Shown piece by piece: positions 45,313 through 58,399 of a stretch of 64,000 bases of DNA. Numbering within the stretch: position 1 is the stretch's first letter; each line of letters opens with the position of its first letter. This stretch comes from Ahaetulla prasina (Eukaryota; Chordata; Lepidosauria; Squamata; Colubridae). The notes below the pieces were generated by a model that searched no databases, was not told where the DNA came from, and saw only the letters and a program-made list of their open reading frames with translations. The stretch is taken from contig NC_080548.1 in the NCBI RefSeq assembly GCF_028640845.1, positions 4,148,314-4,212,313 of the forward strand, given 5' to 3'. A program made the translations under genes and the position numbers.

Positions 45313-48300
45313 CTTGGATGTGTCAACTTGTCTCCTCAGTGATCCAGGCATGGCACCGGCAGGTTTGTGTTTTGCAACTGCTTTCCTGCCCAAAGGTGAA
45401 CTTTCAGCAGAGCAGGAAGCTTCCTTGTGGGTTTCAAAATGGTCTCCCTTGCACTATATCTGACCCACCTGATGACTGACTGAGGCTCTGGACCATCTTC
45501 AGCCTCAGCTCAATGGCTGTTTGTTGAGGGCATCTCTCCTCCTCCTAAGTTCTCAGCAGTCATGGAGGACCCAAGAAGCCCAGTTACCTGGCAGAGTGCC
45601 AGATCAGGTCTCTTCAGCAGCACACCCCAAAATTCCTTTATACCTTGAACAACCCTCCCCCCCCCCCCCAATTATGAGGATGTATGCAAGAAGGTGATGC
45701 CTAAGATCCCCCAGGGCAGGTTGGAGGAGCCCTGTGAAAATGTAGATGTCGGTTTATTTAACCGTGCTTATATCCTGGTGGACTCTGGGCAGCACACATT
45801 CAATCAATAGAAGTTGAATAATACAATAACGTAGTAGAATAATCTGTCCACCCACAATCACATAACCACAAAAACGTAGAGTCAGCTTGGGCTAAGCTCT
45901 ATTGGAATCTTATTGGCTTTATCTGCTCGAGAAACGTAAACAGGATGGAAGCTACTCGTCCAGCCAGAGGACGTTCCAAAGAGAGGGGCTACCCCAGAAG
46001 AGGATCCCTGCCTCATCCATTTCCTATTCACTTTGTGGGTGGGGGTGGTATCCTCAGCCTCCTAGAAGTCTGGGCCAGAGGGGCAGATCCTGGTGCCGTC
46101 TCCTTAGGGGCTTTAGGAATAGGAAGCAGCACTTTGTCCTGGGCTGGAACCTCCTGTGGTAACTTCAAGATGGCATTTCTCAACCATGGCAGGATTCCAG
46201 CGCACTCACCAATATTGCTTTGCGCCAGCCTCAGTTCAGGATCATTTGCAAAGGCAGCCTCACCGTCCCCCTGGCGTGTTCCTTTCACTACCCAGTATGG
46301 CTGCAAGTTGAGCATAGTTTTCACCTGCTGTGTATGCAGGTACCATGAAATCAGGAGGGCCTGTTCCCGAGGGAGTGTGTTAGGGAAGCCAGGGGCTTAC
46401 TGGCAAAGCAGATTTAATCAGAAATTGTTCTCCCCCGTCCAGACACAAACTTCCATCTTTGCCCTCAACTCAGCTGCAGGGTTGGACTTGGGAGTTCTGA
46501 ATGTAAAAGGGGCCGGACTCCTTACTCCCAGGAGGAGGAACCCTCAGGCGGATCCATGGTTCACAATTGCACATGAGGTTGGGGGAGGGGTGTATTTTCC
46601 CAGTTTCCTGAACTTTATAGATGGATGCAGAATGATGTCCCATTTTTCTCCTCCCCAACCCCTTTCATCCTAAGCACTTCTGTGGCTCCTTCTGGAACTG
46701 TCCTGGGGGAGTTTCGGCCAGCGTGCTCTGCTCTCTCGGGCCTGGCAGGCCGAACTCAGGGTTCCCACCAAATTTCCCTGTGAAATGGGATGGCTTGCCT
46801 CTGAACCGTTGCAGCAAAGAGGCCTTGAAAGGTCAAAGGGCCTCTTGCTGGGAAAAGTTCTCCACAAACAACCCCCTTCCTTGAACACGGGCGGTTTTGA
46901 CTGGGCTGGGAGTATTGAGTCGACAAGAAAAAATGGCTTTCTGTAGAGAGTTATGGTTGCTTTGCGCTGGGGCTGTAATTGATACTGGATGTCCCATGCC
47001 CAGGCTCTCTGCTACGAAGGGAATTCTATCCAGCCTTCCTCTCCTGCGGGGAACAGAGCCGCCCTCCCCTCCTGCCCCCCCCCCATCCGTTCCCCTCACA
47101 AACACACAGCAGCAGATGGCGGAGAAGAACAGGCTGAGCCTGTCCGCTCTGTGCCTTTTGGGACTGAAATGGGGGTGGGGAGCGGGCATTTCCTTGCTGG
47201 AAAAGAGATCAGAAGTTCTTTTTACTGTCAGTAACCAGGACACCCCCACTTGACTTGATTTCTCATCAGGGAGGGTTGCAAAGCCTTCACACCCTTAAAC
47301 ACCTGATTTATATCCTCCCCCCTCCCCTCCCCGTGGCAGCTCTCCAAACAAAGAGTCACCACCACGGAGCGAGCCTGTTTTGACCAAATTTGGGGAAAAA
47401 AGTTCCCTTGAGCAGTTGAGCAACGTTAGCATGTGGAAGATGGAGAACTGCTGCCTCCCCTGGCTGAACACACAACCAGGTCCAAGGAGCAGCGTCTCCC
47501 TCCCGCCTCCAGTTTGGCCTGAGCAGCTTCCTCTCTTCCAGCCCTGCTTGTTTTAGGGAGACAAATGTGATGAGGGCACGGGCTGGATAACCAGACCAGT
47601 GACTCTGGCTGTGGGGCATGGCTTTCAAGGCCCCCTCTGACCTGCAGGCGGGACTGTGCTCCCACAGAAGGAGCAGCCAGGAATCCCTTCGCAGCTGCCC
47701 TTCCTGTAAAAGGCAGACCCAGCTACAGGATGGTATCCAGATCACCGCAGTATCTTCTTTAGAGGGTTAGCCTTGGAGACCATCAACTCCCCAAAGAAAA
47801 CCAGGCTAGGAAACCAAAGTCATACGGTAGAGGTAGTGTTGGGATGGCTTGTAAACTGCAACATCCTGTGGCCACATTGCTTAGCAGCAGCTGTTCCTGC
47901 AGTCCCTGTTGCTCTCATTAAGCAAAGATTATGGGTCGTTAACACCTCCTCACAATTTCCTATAAGCTTCCAACAACCAAACTCTGGGGAAGCCGGAAGG
48001 AATTTGCAAGTCCCAGGTGGCTTGCAAGCAGGGGTGCAGGCAAGCCAGCAGCTACTGCCGGGTGGGAGAGGATGCATGGGGGGGGGGTGGCCTGCGAGCT
48101 CAGAGGGACCAGGAGGATGCAAAGATGGGGCAGATTTACTTAGGCAACTTGTGACATTCTCTGCCAGCTTCCAGTTGATAACTTTGTTTGTAGGAAGCTG
48201 ATAGGGAAGGTTGAAAAGGCCGTCACGTGACTGTAGGGCACTGCAACCATCATAAGGGTGAGCCAGTTACCAAGCGCCCAAATCACAATAATAATGTGAC

Positions 48301-49447
48301 CCTGGGGGTGCTGGAATGGCTGAAACATAGACGACTCGTGTCCACCATTTAAATTCAAGACCATCGTAACTTTGAATGCTTGGTGAATGAGTGGTTGTTA
48401 ACCAAGAACTACTTTTATTATGGGGTTACAACACTAACAGAATCTTGCAAGTCTGAACACTGCACCCCTCCTCTTGCGTGAGATGCTTTCTCAAATTACA
48501 TTTTTGCACCAGACTTAGATTTCCCTTTTTTGTGACTCTTGTCTTGATTCTGGTTCTTTCTCCTGTCCCCCAAGGATATTCCTCTTGCCCATGACATCTA
48601 AAGAGCGCTTTTCAGCTGAATAGCCAGTTGTGTGGGGTCCCCAGTGAAAAGGGCTGTTTCTTGCTTGCAGGAAATGTGGATTTTGCCTCCCATATAAACC
48701 TGTCACCAAAAGTCCCGTTTCTTTGTCAGCTGAAAGTCATTCACAAGCTATTCACAAGCCTGGGAGGCAGAACTCTGCCTTCTCAGAGCAGCAAACCCCA
48801 ACCCGCTATAGTCACACAATACTGCTAAAACTTGGGGGAGAGGCGGCCCACCAGACCTAGACGGTCACCTATGTTGAGCTCACGGGGCCTGTCCTCAAGC
48901 ATGCTGGGCCCTGGGTGGGCACAAAGCAGAGTTGCCAAGGCCCGGGGGGGGGGCAGGCCTGCTCTGGCGCTGAAGAAGAAGGTGCTTTATTTCGTTTACG
49001 GCTGCCAGGGAACTGCTGTGTTGCTTCTCCCCATCTGTCCATCTGCTTGGCTCTCGGCTCACTGAAATGGGAGTCGAATTATTCAGAAGACCCCATGTGG
49101 GCAGTGGGCCACAATTTCAAGATTTGCTTGTGGTGGATGTTAATAATTTTAACAATTCCGCTCTTTCTGGAAGCCTTGAAACATGTTGCCTGTTGTGGAA
49201 AAATGCCTTTCAAGTTGCTTATGGCCCCAGGGTAGGGAAGGAGAAGCAGACATTTAACAGAAGGTAGGTTCTAGGCCAGGTCATATGGGAAGCATCTGTT
49301 TCCCAGCTTCCTTGGATGGTGGACCAATAAGCTTGATATGTAATCACTACCGGTAGGTTGCCTCAAGTATCCTGCAGGCCAAAGAGACCCTCCCAGGCCA
49401 GTGCAGAGTTCAAACTATCCGGACAGAGGGAGGACATGCCCATCACT

Positions 49448-49615
49448 GGAATGAATTGCCTTCAGAAGTTGTAGGTGTTCCATCACTTGGGGGGTTTTAA
49501 GAAGAGATTGGACAGCTTTTTGTCAGAATGGTATAGGGTCTCCTACTTGAGCAGGGGGTTGGACTAGAGGACCTCCAAGGTCCTTTCCAATTCTGTTAAT
49601 CTGTATTCTGTATCA
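49448..49615 (+). mobile_element. CR1 LINE 3' end
   Basis: GGAATGAATTGCCTTCAGAA, TTTTAAGAAGAGATTGGACA, GCAGGGGGTTGGACTAGAGG and ACCTCCAAGGTCCTTTCC, ending in ATTCTGT-like units. Confidence 0.92.
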
Positions 49616-50939
49616 TATGCCTTTCTGGAACAGAATCTTTGCTCTGTAACTTGCCTTTGGGAATGAGAAAAAATAATCTGATGTTTGAAGGATACTGTCC
49701 TCCTCTCTCCCCCCCTTTACCTTTTCTCAGCTCCTTCAGTTGCTCTTTATGGGGTCTACATTGACCACTGAATCTATTCCAATTTCTTAGAAGTTTTCTT
49801 AAAGATGCGGGGGGAATCCGGAATGGGACAGTCCTTAGGAGGCAACTGGCTGAAGTAGGAGAGTGGGATGACCTCGTCCTATGAATGGAACATGATGCCA
49901 CCATTTAGCCACCTAAAACTGCACGTCTTCTTTGCTGATACAGGACACTTCTGGGTCCTATTCAGTTGCATAAATGTAATGTTGTTACTCTCAGCCCTTT
50001 TCCATACCTCTCATGTTCGTTGTGAATCTTATTACTGTATATTTCTGTCTTTTAGGGTATTAACTGTTCTACATTTGTGCAAATTTCACAAGCATTTTCT
50101 CCATCTTAATCCTCCTTGATCCAAAATTTTAATCATCCCATAAAAATGGTGAACAATAAAGGCCCCGAGACTGATTTCTGGTGCATCCCATCCTGCCTGC
50201 CTCCATTTGGCGAAGAATAATTGATCATCATCTTTAAGGATGTTTTTTGGGCCAGGAAAATCCTAAGAATCCTAGAATCCTAATCGGCTTGCCACAATGG
50301 ACTTCATCCAATACTTCACTGAAAAAAAAAGACATTTATAGCAGTGTGCAATGTATTGGGGAAATTACCCAATAAAAAACATGAGATGAATCTGGCAGAA
50401 AGCCCAAGCCGATATCTGTAATTACTACTACTACATTTTCAAAGTGCCCTTCTGAGGCTGCTCTGTAATTTATCGGAATTTCCTTTCTTGCCTTTTCCTT
50501 CTGAGATAGGGACAATACCTGCCCCTTTTTCAGTCATCATCAGCACTTCCCTGTTCTGGATTTCTCAAAGGCAAATGCGTCAAGGATTGTCTAGACCTGC
50601 CCTTTGTTCCTTTCTTTCTTCCCTGCAGTTTAACTGGTCCTGGAGATTTAAGCTCATTCAAAACAAAGAGCTCTCCAGGATTAGATTTCTATCAAGTTTA
50701 AATCCTGTTCCCTTTTGTGTTGCTTCTGTTTCTTTCGAATAACTCTTGCATTTTGGTGAATCCACCTGATCTCCATAGTGCTTATCATGTTTTTTGCTAT
50801 CCTTATTATTTTTCACATTGAACATTACTGTAGAAGCAGCAGCCATGAACTTCACCAGCCAATATTCTTTCTTTGAGTGGTTTAAAGACCATGGTCCCTA
50901 CCCTTTCCAGCATTGCCGGCGGGAGGGGGAGGAAATGAT

Positions 50940-51150
50940 GCCTTGCGAGCGGCAAGCACCGTTTGCAAGAGTGGCGGGCACTCAGACATGCGTGTGAAGC
51001 TCTGGGTGAGCAACGGGCACTCGCATGTGAGTGTGAAATTCCATTTGTGCAAGTGATAGGCTCTTGTGCGCATGCGTGAAGCTCTATTTGGGTGCACCTG
51101 CCATTCATACAAATGGAGCTTCACACACACACACACTTGCGAGTGGCCAC
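50940..51150. repeat. degenerate GCACTCGCATGTG-type repeats
   Basis: Recurrent phrases such as GGCACTC, CATGCGTGTGAAGCTC, GTGAGTGTGAAATTCCAT and GCGCATGCGTGAAGCTC occur at irregular spacing of roughly 50-70 bp, followed by a CA run. Confidence 0.55.
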
Positions 51151-53357
51151 CACTTGTGCCAATGCAGCTGTGCAACTGCCTGCCACTTGCAAGGCCTGGT
51201 TCTGAGGGGGCCGTGGCCCCCCTCCTTTAAAAGGCCCTCTTTCAGCAACATCTTCACTTTCTACAATGCCTATATCTTTATGTGACAAGGTTTTCATCTC
51301 CAGTTGCTACTTTAAGTCTCCCAACTTAATTTTACTATGTTAGCCAAACATTTTTTTCTGCCAATCCTTGTCTGATGCGATCTATCTTGTGCCAACAGTC
51401 CTTGATGTAGATATTTCAGGCCCTGGCTCCAGAAACGACATTTTTCCCATGGTTATCCCATTTGTGTAGCCATGTCGTGACTCGCAGGGATCTGATTTGC
51501 CTTTTCAGTCCGTCAAAGAGGACTGAAAACCAAAAGGATGAGAGCACCCTTGAGGCCTTGAGCTTTCTTCCAAGGTCTGCATGCCTGTGGTGTCTCGGTT
51601 GCAACTATCTCTCGGTATCATTTCTTCCACACGTCTAAGCAAGAAGGGATAATTGCCTTGTCGGTGGACTGGAAAGGTCTTGGGAGTTGTTCTGTCATGT
51701 CCTTGATCTTTACTCCAGACAGTGTGTAACTCTTGAGCTAATAAGTCCAGTCAACATACCCTTTGTTTCAATTCCTTTGGTAGTCATGAATCACCACTTA
51801 CCATGATCCTTCTTTGTCTTCTTATCAGGTACAATCTCCTCCTTAGCACCCTTTGGAGGTCCATCCTCTCTGTCTTTTGCCTTTTGGCTTCTAAGAGTCT
51901 GAACAGGATTTCTAAGTTTCTGGAGGGCTTCTAAACTCCTTGCTTCTGGTCATTGCCCTCCTTCACTGGGCTGCTCCCAGGTCATCTTGCCTTCTTGTGG
52001 AGGAAGTCTTTGTTATAGGACCTCCTGCCTTTGCACACGCACACCATCCTTTCTCACCAACTCAGGGGTGACCCTTTGCTGCTCCAGTTCTTCACAGGCT
52101 GCCACAAACGTGCCAGTGCAACTGATGCACACCAGATTGTTTTCAGGCAGGAAAACCAACATTGCAGGTCACTCCTGCAGGCTCCTGTTTTGTATATTCA
52201 CATTTGTTTCACTGAGCACCACTGAAAGGTTTTCCTTTCTTCTCCTGTTCCCTTCGGACTCTCCCATTGCCCAAGTGCAAACTCTTGTTTTAGAGAAAGG
52301 ATTTGTTAAGGAGTTGGCTCCCCCACCCACCCCGGCTGCTGTAGGAACTTCATTCTCACCATTTCTGGAGGGGAGACGTTGATTTACATGGGAGAGGCAT
52401 AATGAGACCTAGAAAATAGCCTCTGTTTCTAAGCACGTCAGGAGCACATATGAGGAGAGCTGTTGCCTCTGGACACTGTTGGAGGTCCAGTTTCAAATGT
52501 AAGGAAATATTTTTTAGTGTTTGGAGAAGGGACAAAAGATGGTGCTTGCTGAAGAAAGCTTGCAAGCTATCCACTTGGAATATTGCAGGAGAGCTGGGTG
52601 ACCCAGTGCACTGGACTTGTTAGATCAAATAATAAAAACTCTCTTTCCAATATAGCAGTTAAATGGGTGTTATTGATTTTAAAAGTAGAAATTTTGTTCA
52701 TATTGTGGAGTATAAACCTAGCCATTGGCTGGGAAGATTGCTACTGGAGAGCCAGGATGTGGTTCTTCTGCTCAAGACAGCACTTGTTTCAGGCGACAGG
52801 GCCCTTGGCTTGGCAAAGACCAGTGGAAGTTCAGCTTTTGTTGCAACATGGCAACGCGTGTGCTGCTTTTGCAGTTTTCCCTCTTCCTCATCCCTCTTCA
52901 TACCCCCTCCTCCTCCTCCTTCCTTCTCTGGTTTATTTCAAAAAGAAATGAATTGCTGGAATTTCCTGGAGGCTGTAGTGATTGCTCACCCTCTCCCAGT
53001 TTCAGGACAGCTAGTCTAGGCATGCTAACATGGGAGCTCCTGGCTGGAGACCAACCCATTGGCTCTCTTGTAAGAGGACAGCAGCTGCTTGCCCATCTGG
53101 CGGGGATGTTGTCAGTCATTGACAGGAGATGAGAGGTCTGGAGAAACTTCCCTGCTTTTGCTGCACTGGAAGACCTGGGCAGGGCAAAGATGCTCCCCTC
53201 CCCATGACTCTGATCATGTGGGAAGGCAGCCTTTAGCCAAAGCTTCTGGGGAGAATTGGATTTCTGCTGGCAACAAATGTGGAGTGGTGGATTTGCCCCC
53301 AATCCCAGATGGGTGCCTGACTGAGAGCCAAGGAAAGCTGGAGGGCTACCTAGCTAG

Positions 53358-53708
53358 AGGTAAAGGTTCCCCTCGCACATACGTGCTAGTCGTTCTCCAC
53401 TCTAGGGGGCGATGCTCATCTCCGTTTCAAAGCCGAAGAGCCAGCGCTGTCTGAAGACGTCTCCGTGGTCATGTGGCTGGCATGACTAAATGCCAAAGGG
53501 GCACAGAACGCTGTTACCTTCCCACCAAAAGTGGTCCCTATTTTTCTACTTGCATTTTTACGTGCTTTCAAAACTGCTAGGTTGGCAGAAGCTGGGACAA
53601 GTAACGGGAGCTCACCCCATTACGTGGCACTAGGGATTTGAACCGCTGAACTGCTGACCTTTTGATCAACAAGCTCAGCGTCTTAGACGCTAAGCCACCC
53701 CAGGTGCC
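53358..53708 (-). mobile_element. tRNA-derived SINE, Sauria-SINE type
   Basis: On the reverse strand the head carries Pol III promoter boxes: A box TGGCTTAGCGTCTAAG (about 53681-53698) and B box GGTTCAAATCC (53634-53644). The body contains GGTAGAAAAATAGG-like and CCATGACCACGGAGACG-like segments, and the tail is GAGGGGAACCTTTACCT. This matches squamate SINEs thought to be mobilised by BovB LINEs. Nearly full length. Confidence 0.8.
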
Positions 53709-54053
53709 CCAAATAGCCAGAGTTTGAAAATGGACTTCTGGCATCGCCAGTGGAGGCTAAGAGCTGCTGGACATAGAGCCCATCCAACAATTTAGAAAAG
53801 AAAACTACATCAAGAATTGGATTCTGAATTGGATCATTTCTTTTATCTTGCCGTTCCCTCACCATTCAACACCAGTGCAAGGGTGTGGCTTGTACAGCTC
53901 AGAGTGAACGGCACCCTCCTTTCCCCAGCTTGTGTGCCTATGCAGAGGAAACAAAGACAGAAAGATCATCTTCCCGTGAAATGTGGCTAGGAAAGTCAAC
54001 TGCAGTTTGTTTCTCTTGTTTCCCAGGAAGCGCCTCGACTTCCAGCCAGCAAC

Positions 54054-56420
54054 ATGACGGAAGGCTTTGACTGTGCCAGCTGCAAGGAGTCTCTTTACGG
54101 GCGCAAGTACATCCAGGGAGACGAGGGTCCCTTCTGCATCCCCTGCTATGACTCCCACTTTGCCAACACCTGTGACGAGTGCAAGGAGCTGATTGGACAT
54201 GATTGCCGGGTGAGGTGCCCCAGTTCTGCTCAGGCTGCCCCTTCTCCCCCCCTCCCCCCCCCCCCCCCCCCGCTTTATATGGGACCTTTAAAAGGAAAAC
54301 TGGAGAAAATATAAAATGCTTTCAGATGATCAAGACAGCACCCAAAACAAATCACAGGTAAGGTTCCACAACATTCCCCTGGGGCACGTTGTGGCTTTAA
54401 TAGCTAAGGAAGCCCAGCCACCTCAATGGGCAGTGGAGAGGCCCCAATATTTCCAGCCTTTTGGGCTACTGTGACTGGAGAAGACCTATGACCATCTTGG
54501 CCTTCTCAAGGCTCAGGATTTGCCCTTTTGATGCACCATCTCAGCTGTTGACCCCTTTTATTTATTCCTCTCTCCCAGTCCTCACTCTGCAAGCTCTTTC
54601 ATTGATCCTCTCCCCCGCCCGCCCCCCAAGGCCTTATTGTGCCTACTCAGTTTAAATTTCTTGGAGCAACCTCTCCAGTTTCAGTCCTGAGAATTTGTAG
54701 AAGCGGTCCAGGAGCCTCCTGACTGTCAGGTGTTATGAAATGGAAACATCTGCTCCCTGGAGCTGCCCTTTGCCTTGGTTAGGTGGGGCTGGGGCTGGAT
54801 TGACAGGATTCAGACAAGGAGGAGAGGAGAGGGAAGGAGGGAGGCGAGGTGGTGCTGCAGAGACAGATTAAGTATAAAATGGAGTTCAAGACCTTTATCA
54901 GTTGTATGTGCCTGTGTGTGACTGGGTGTTTTAAAAAAGCCTGTTGTCTTTATAACTACTTTGAGATACTTGGTGCAGGGTAAAAGGCTCCGATTTGGCT
55001 TTGTTGCTGTTGTCAAACTTAATTGTTTTGCACATAGTTTGTCCCATTCGTCCTGTGTAGAATCCCAATAGGCCAGATCCCATTAGTGGAAGAGATGTCC
55101 CTAACCTTGTGTGTATTATTTGTTGGGACCTGTGATGGTGCTTTAGATGTGGGGGCAAAGTAAAGGTGGGTTTCTTGCAATCTGCTTCCGGCGTTAGCAT
55201 CGTCTCCTCTTGCTTATGAGAACCTGCCTCAGGCCGGGCGGAGTCTTGTCTGCACCTGTGGATGAGTCCCTCGTCTGCTTTGGGCTGAGCATACCGTGTG
55301 TGCATTTGTGTGAGCTGCAGGTGGCAGCCGGCAGGGTTTGGCTCTTTTGTTTCTAGGGCTTCCTGCACAGCATGGAGGGGCCACCTCGCAGGAGAAATAG
55401 AAACAGCAATCCCAGGTGCCCGGAAGGGGTAGGCAACTGACCTCTGACCTCTGCTTCCCACCCCCACAGGAACTCTACTATGAGGACCGCCATTACCACG
55501 AGGGTTGCTTCCGCTGCTTCCGTTGTGACCGCTCCTTGGCCGATGAGCCTTTCACCTGCCAGGGGCAGGAGCTGCTCTGCAACGGCTGCTATTGCCAGGA
55601 GTTCTCCTCCCAGTGTGTGGCCTGCCAACAGGTGGTCATGCCAGGTGCAGTGATGATGCCCCTAGCCCCAGACCCAGCAGCCCCTGGGCTTTCAGGTGCT
55701 CACCCACCCTCCCTCTGCCCGCAGGTTCCCGGAAATTGGAGTACAACGGGCAGACTTGGCACGAACACTGCTTCCTCTGCAGCAATTGCCAGCAGCCCAT
55801 TGGCGCTCGTTCCTTCATCCCAGAGCAGAATGAGTATTACTGCGTCTCCTGCTACGAGAGCAAATTTGCGCCACGCTGCACCCGCTGCAAGAAGGTTGGG
55901 TCTTGACCGGGGGAGGGGAGGGGAATGCAGCCGGTAGGAGCATCCTAGGGCGAGGGGGCCCAAACCAGCCCCTGAGATGAGCTTCTACTCCTGTGCTCAC
56001 AGACACTGACCAAGGGAGGAGTGACTTACCGGGACGAGCCGTGGCACAAGGAGTGCTTCATCTGCACAGGCTGCGAGGCCCCCCTGGCTGGGCAGCAGTT
56101 CACCTCCCAAGAGGATCAGCCCTACTGCATCAAGTGCTTCGGCAGCCTTTATGCCAAGAAATGCAGCGCCTGCGCCAAGCCCATCACAGGTGAGTCAAGC
56201 GGGAGGGGCTCCCCGGCAGAATCGGGTAGAGGTGGACCCCTGTCTCATGCCTCCTCTTTCTTCCCCAGGTTTCGGGGGAGGCAAGTACGTCTCCTTTGAG
56301 GATCGCCACTGGCACCAAAGTTGCTTCAGCTGCTCCCGCTGCGCTACCACACTGGTGGGGAAGGGCTTCATCCCTGACAACGACGAGATCCTGTGTCGTG
56401 ATTGTGCCGGCAGTCTCTGA
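54054..56420 (+). CDS. FHL3: four-and-a-half LIM domains protein 3
   Basis: Five coding exons: 54054-54209, 55470-55644, 55725-55894, 56003-56189, 56269-56420. Splice sites are GT-AG and phases agree, giving 279 residues plus stop (human is 280). The product is a LIM-only scaffold enriched in skeletal muscle that binds actin and transcription regulators and shuttles between focal adhesions and nucleus. The N-terminal half LIM uses C7, C10, C28 and C31; full LIM domains begin at C40, C101, C162 and C221, and their zinc-ligand Cys/His pattern appears complete (for example HEGCFRCFRC, HEHCFLCSNC, HKECFICTGC, HQSCFSCSRC). FHL3 identity rests on the start MTEGFDCASCKESLYGRKYI and on synteny beside UTP11. 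The start is the first ATG after an acceptor at 54026. Introns 3-5 are only 80, 108 and 79 bp. No damage is seen. Confidence 0.97.
54210..55469 (+). other. FHL3: FHL3 intron 2
   Basis: Holds a C-run (about 54244-54271) and otherwise unremarkable sequence. Confidence 0.7.
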
Positions 56421-57400
56421 AAGGGCATCCTGGGCAATTGTCCTCTAGATTGTGTGTGTGCCAAAGTTCTTTCCTGGGGCAGCGGCAGGGCAGGGATGGT
56501 TCTCCCCTCCCTGGCATTGCTGACTGGTGCCAGCCGCCTCTTTCCTGCCAGACAAAAATGGCAACTTTCTCACCCAGCCTGTCTCTGATGAGCTCGGCCG
56601 CTTCCCTTGCTCACCATCAGGGTGGCGGTGAAGTCCACCCCCACCGACCGTGATCTGCCTCCAGGGCCGTTTTCTTCTGGGTCCGGAAGAGAGCAGGTGC
56701 GGGAGCCTTCCATTGCCCACCCACTGCTCTTCCCTGGGATCCAACCCGGTTGTCCGACAGTTAGTAGGAGCAAGCTCAGCTGTTCCCCCTCCACCATCAT
56801 GTTTCTTTCTAGCCTGCCCACTTTTGCAGGGGAAAGGAGATCTCCATCCCCCAGGCATGGAGTACCACTTCTCTCATCCCCCATCCCCTCCCCCCAAAGT
56901 TCTGGAGTGGCAGCCAGCCTTTTGGCATCCCTCCTTTGCTTTGGTCCCCCGGAATCCCTGAGTGGCCGAGAAAGAAAGCTTGCAAGGCACCAGAAAAGGC
57001 TCCAGTTTTTTCTCCCACAATCGCTGGGCTTGAGATTTGAATCTCCTGACCTCCACTACCCGCCCCCCCCCCTCTGGGCCTGGACTTTCTACCCGCTGCT
57101 TTCTGTCCTGGGAGTCTCCCACCCTTCAAGCCTGCCTTCCCACCTGGAAGAAAGGGGCTCTGTCGCTTTCTGCAGACATTCTCTGTGGCCTGAATTTCTT
57201 TCCTGCTTTTCTTTGGTGAAATGCTATGCATGTTCCTTTAAATGCACTATGTAGCCATTCCCTCAAATGCTTTGCTGCTGGGGAGTCAGAGACCACAGCT
57301 GGGTGTCTTCCTGTTGGTGGGGTTGCTCACCTCTGGTCAGTGGATCTCTCCTCTCCTTTTCTGACTTTCTCTAATAAATCATGTTAATGGATTACTAAGG
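56421..57400 (+). other. FHL3: FHL3 3' UTR
   Basis: About 0.95 kb of non-coding sequence to the first well-placed canonical poly(A) hexamer. Long open frames here have no family resemblance. Confidence 0.65.
57373..57378 (+). terminator. FHL3: FHL3 poly(A) signal AATAAA
   Basis: Canonical AATAAA with further T/G-rich sequence downstream; about 950 nt after the stop codon. Confidence 0.7.
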
Positions 57401-58399
57401 ATAACTCACTTGGAGAACTGGGGGGGATGAGATGGGTTTGCCGTGCTGGATCTGCCGTTTACTCTTCTCACTGAGCTGCTTCCCAAATCCTAAAGAATTC
57501 AGCACTTCCTCCTGCAACCCACCATCTGATGCTGCTGGGTGTGCCTGGACCTCTGCTCCACCCAGGATTTAGTGCAAGGAAGGGGAAGGGTGCCCCATGA
57601 CAAGGGTTGCTCCCACCAAGGGTAAGCTCTGCTTCACATCCAGCCAGTCTGGCACTGCAACCCTTGTTTCTCCAGAGTGGAAATGAGAGATTCTCTGGCA
57701 AGCAGATCTCGTAACAAGTGAATGTCAGCCAAAGTAGCTATGGCTTCCCCCACGCCATCCTTTCTTTCCCGTCCAGGGAATTCAGCAGCTTGGGAAAGGG
57801 AGTGAGTTTGGGTCAGACTTTTCCTGCTTGCAGAAGACACTCAACAACATTACGGGCTATCCGAAGAGGGTGGCTTGTGTAGCATTTGAAGGGGGCGGGG
57901 TGCTCTGCCCGCACCTCCAGGCACTCGGCAACCGAGCGCCTAGTACCTCTATGCTGCTGGAATCCATTAGTGGTGGGCTATGTCTTCCCAAAAAAGGAAG
58001 CGAATCGTTTGGCCAGCAACATCTGGATTCTATCCCAAGGGGGTGGATGGGTCATAACCTGCTCGGTCTGCCTGATTTATTTGTGGGCTGAAATGAGATC
58101 ATGTGGTAAGGCCTGGCGGAGTAGCAGTGAAAAGGCCTCTGAGCTGGATGAGAAACCGGATGCTCTGGGCAAGGAGATGGAGCTCAAGGGGGAAGGAAGC
58201 CAGACACATAGAAGCCCCACAGGCATCGGGAGGGGCTTCAGCCAACTCTCCTAGTTCACCATGGGCAGGGCGGGCCTAGTGCTGCCTTGCACCCTTTCTT
58301 CCCTTTACCTTCATGGGCCTCCTGGAAAGATCACCCACTGCGGCAAACCAGAGTGGTCTGGAATCAGTCCTCTTCCCGAGTCCAGTTATATCCCTCCCA
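57401..58399. other. intergenic, no gene recognised
   Basis: No sign of SF3A3, the next gene in the human order, and no classified repeat. Confidence 0.4.

Larger units (their letters stand above)
38560..54026 (+). other. FHL3: FHL3 intron 1 (inferred), ~15.5 kb
   Basis: Stretch between the candidate first exon and the first coding exon. Contents: weak CR1-like resemblance near 39.9-40.24 kb, a CTG run (41225-41242), a LINE-tail-like patch (45745-45850), a perfect hairpin (45278-45312), a CR1 3' end (49448-49615), degenerate repeats (50940-51150) and a Sauria-type SINE (53358-53708). Apart from these I recognise no gene; the many open frames are short and unsupported. Confidence 0.5.

Noticed and set aside
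56607..57254. 215-codon open frame after the FHL3 stop codon
   Set aside because: Lies in the FHL3 3' UTR before the poly(A) signal, with no family resemblance.
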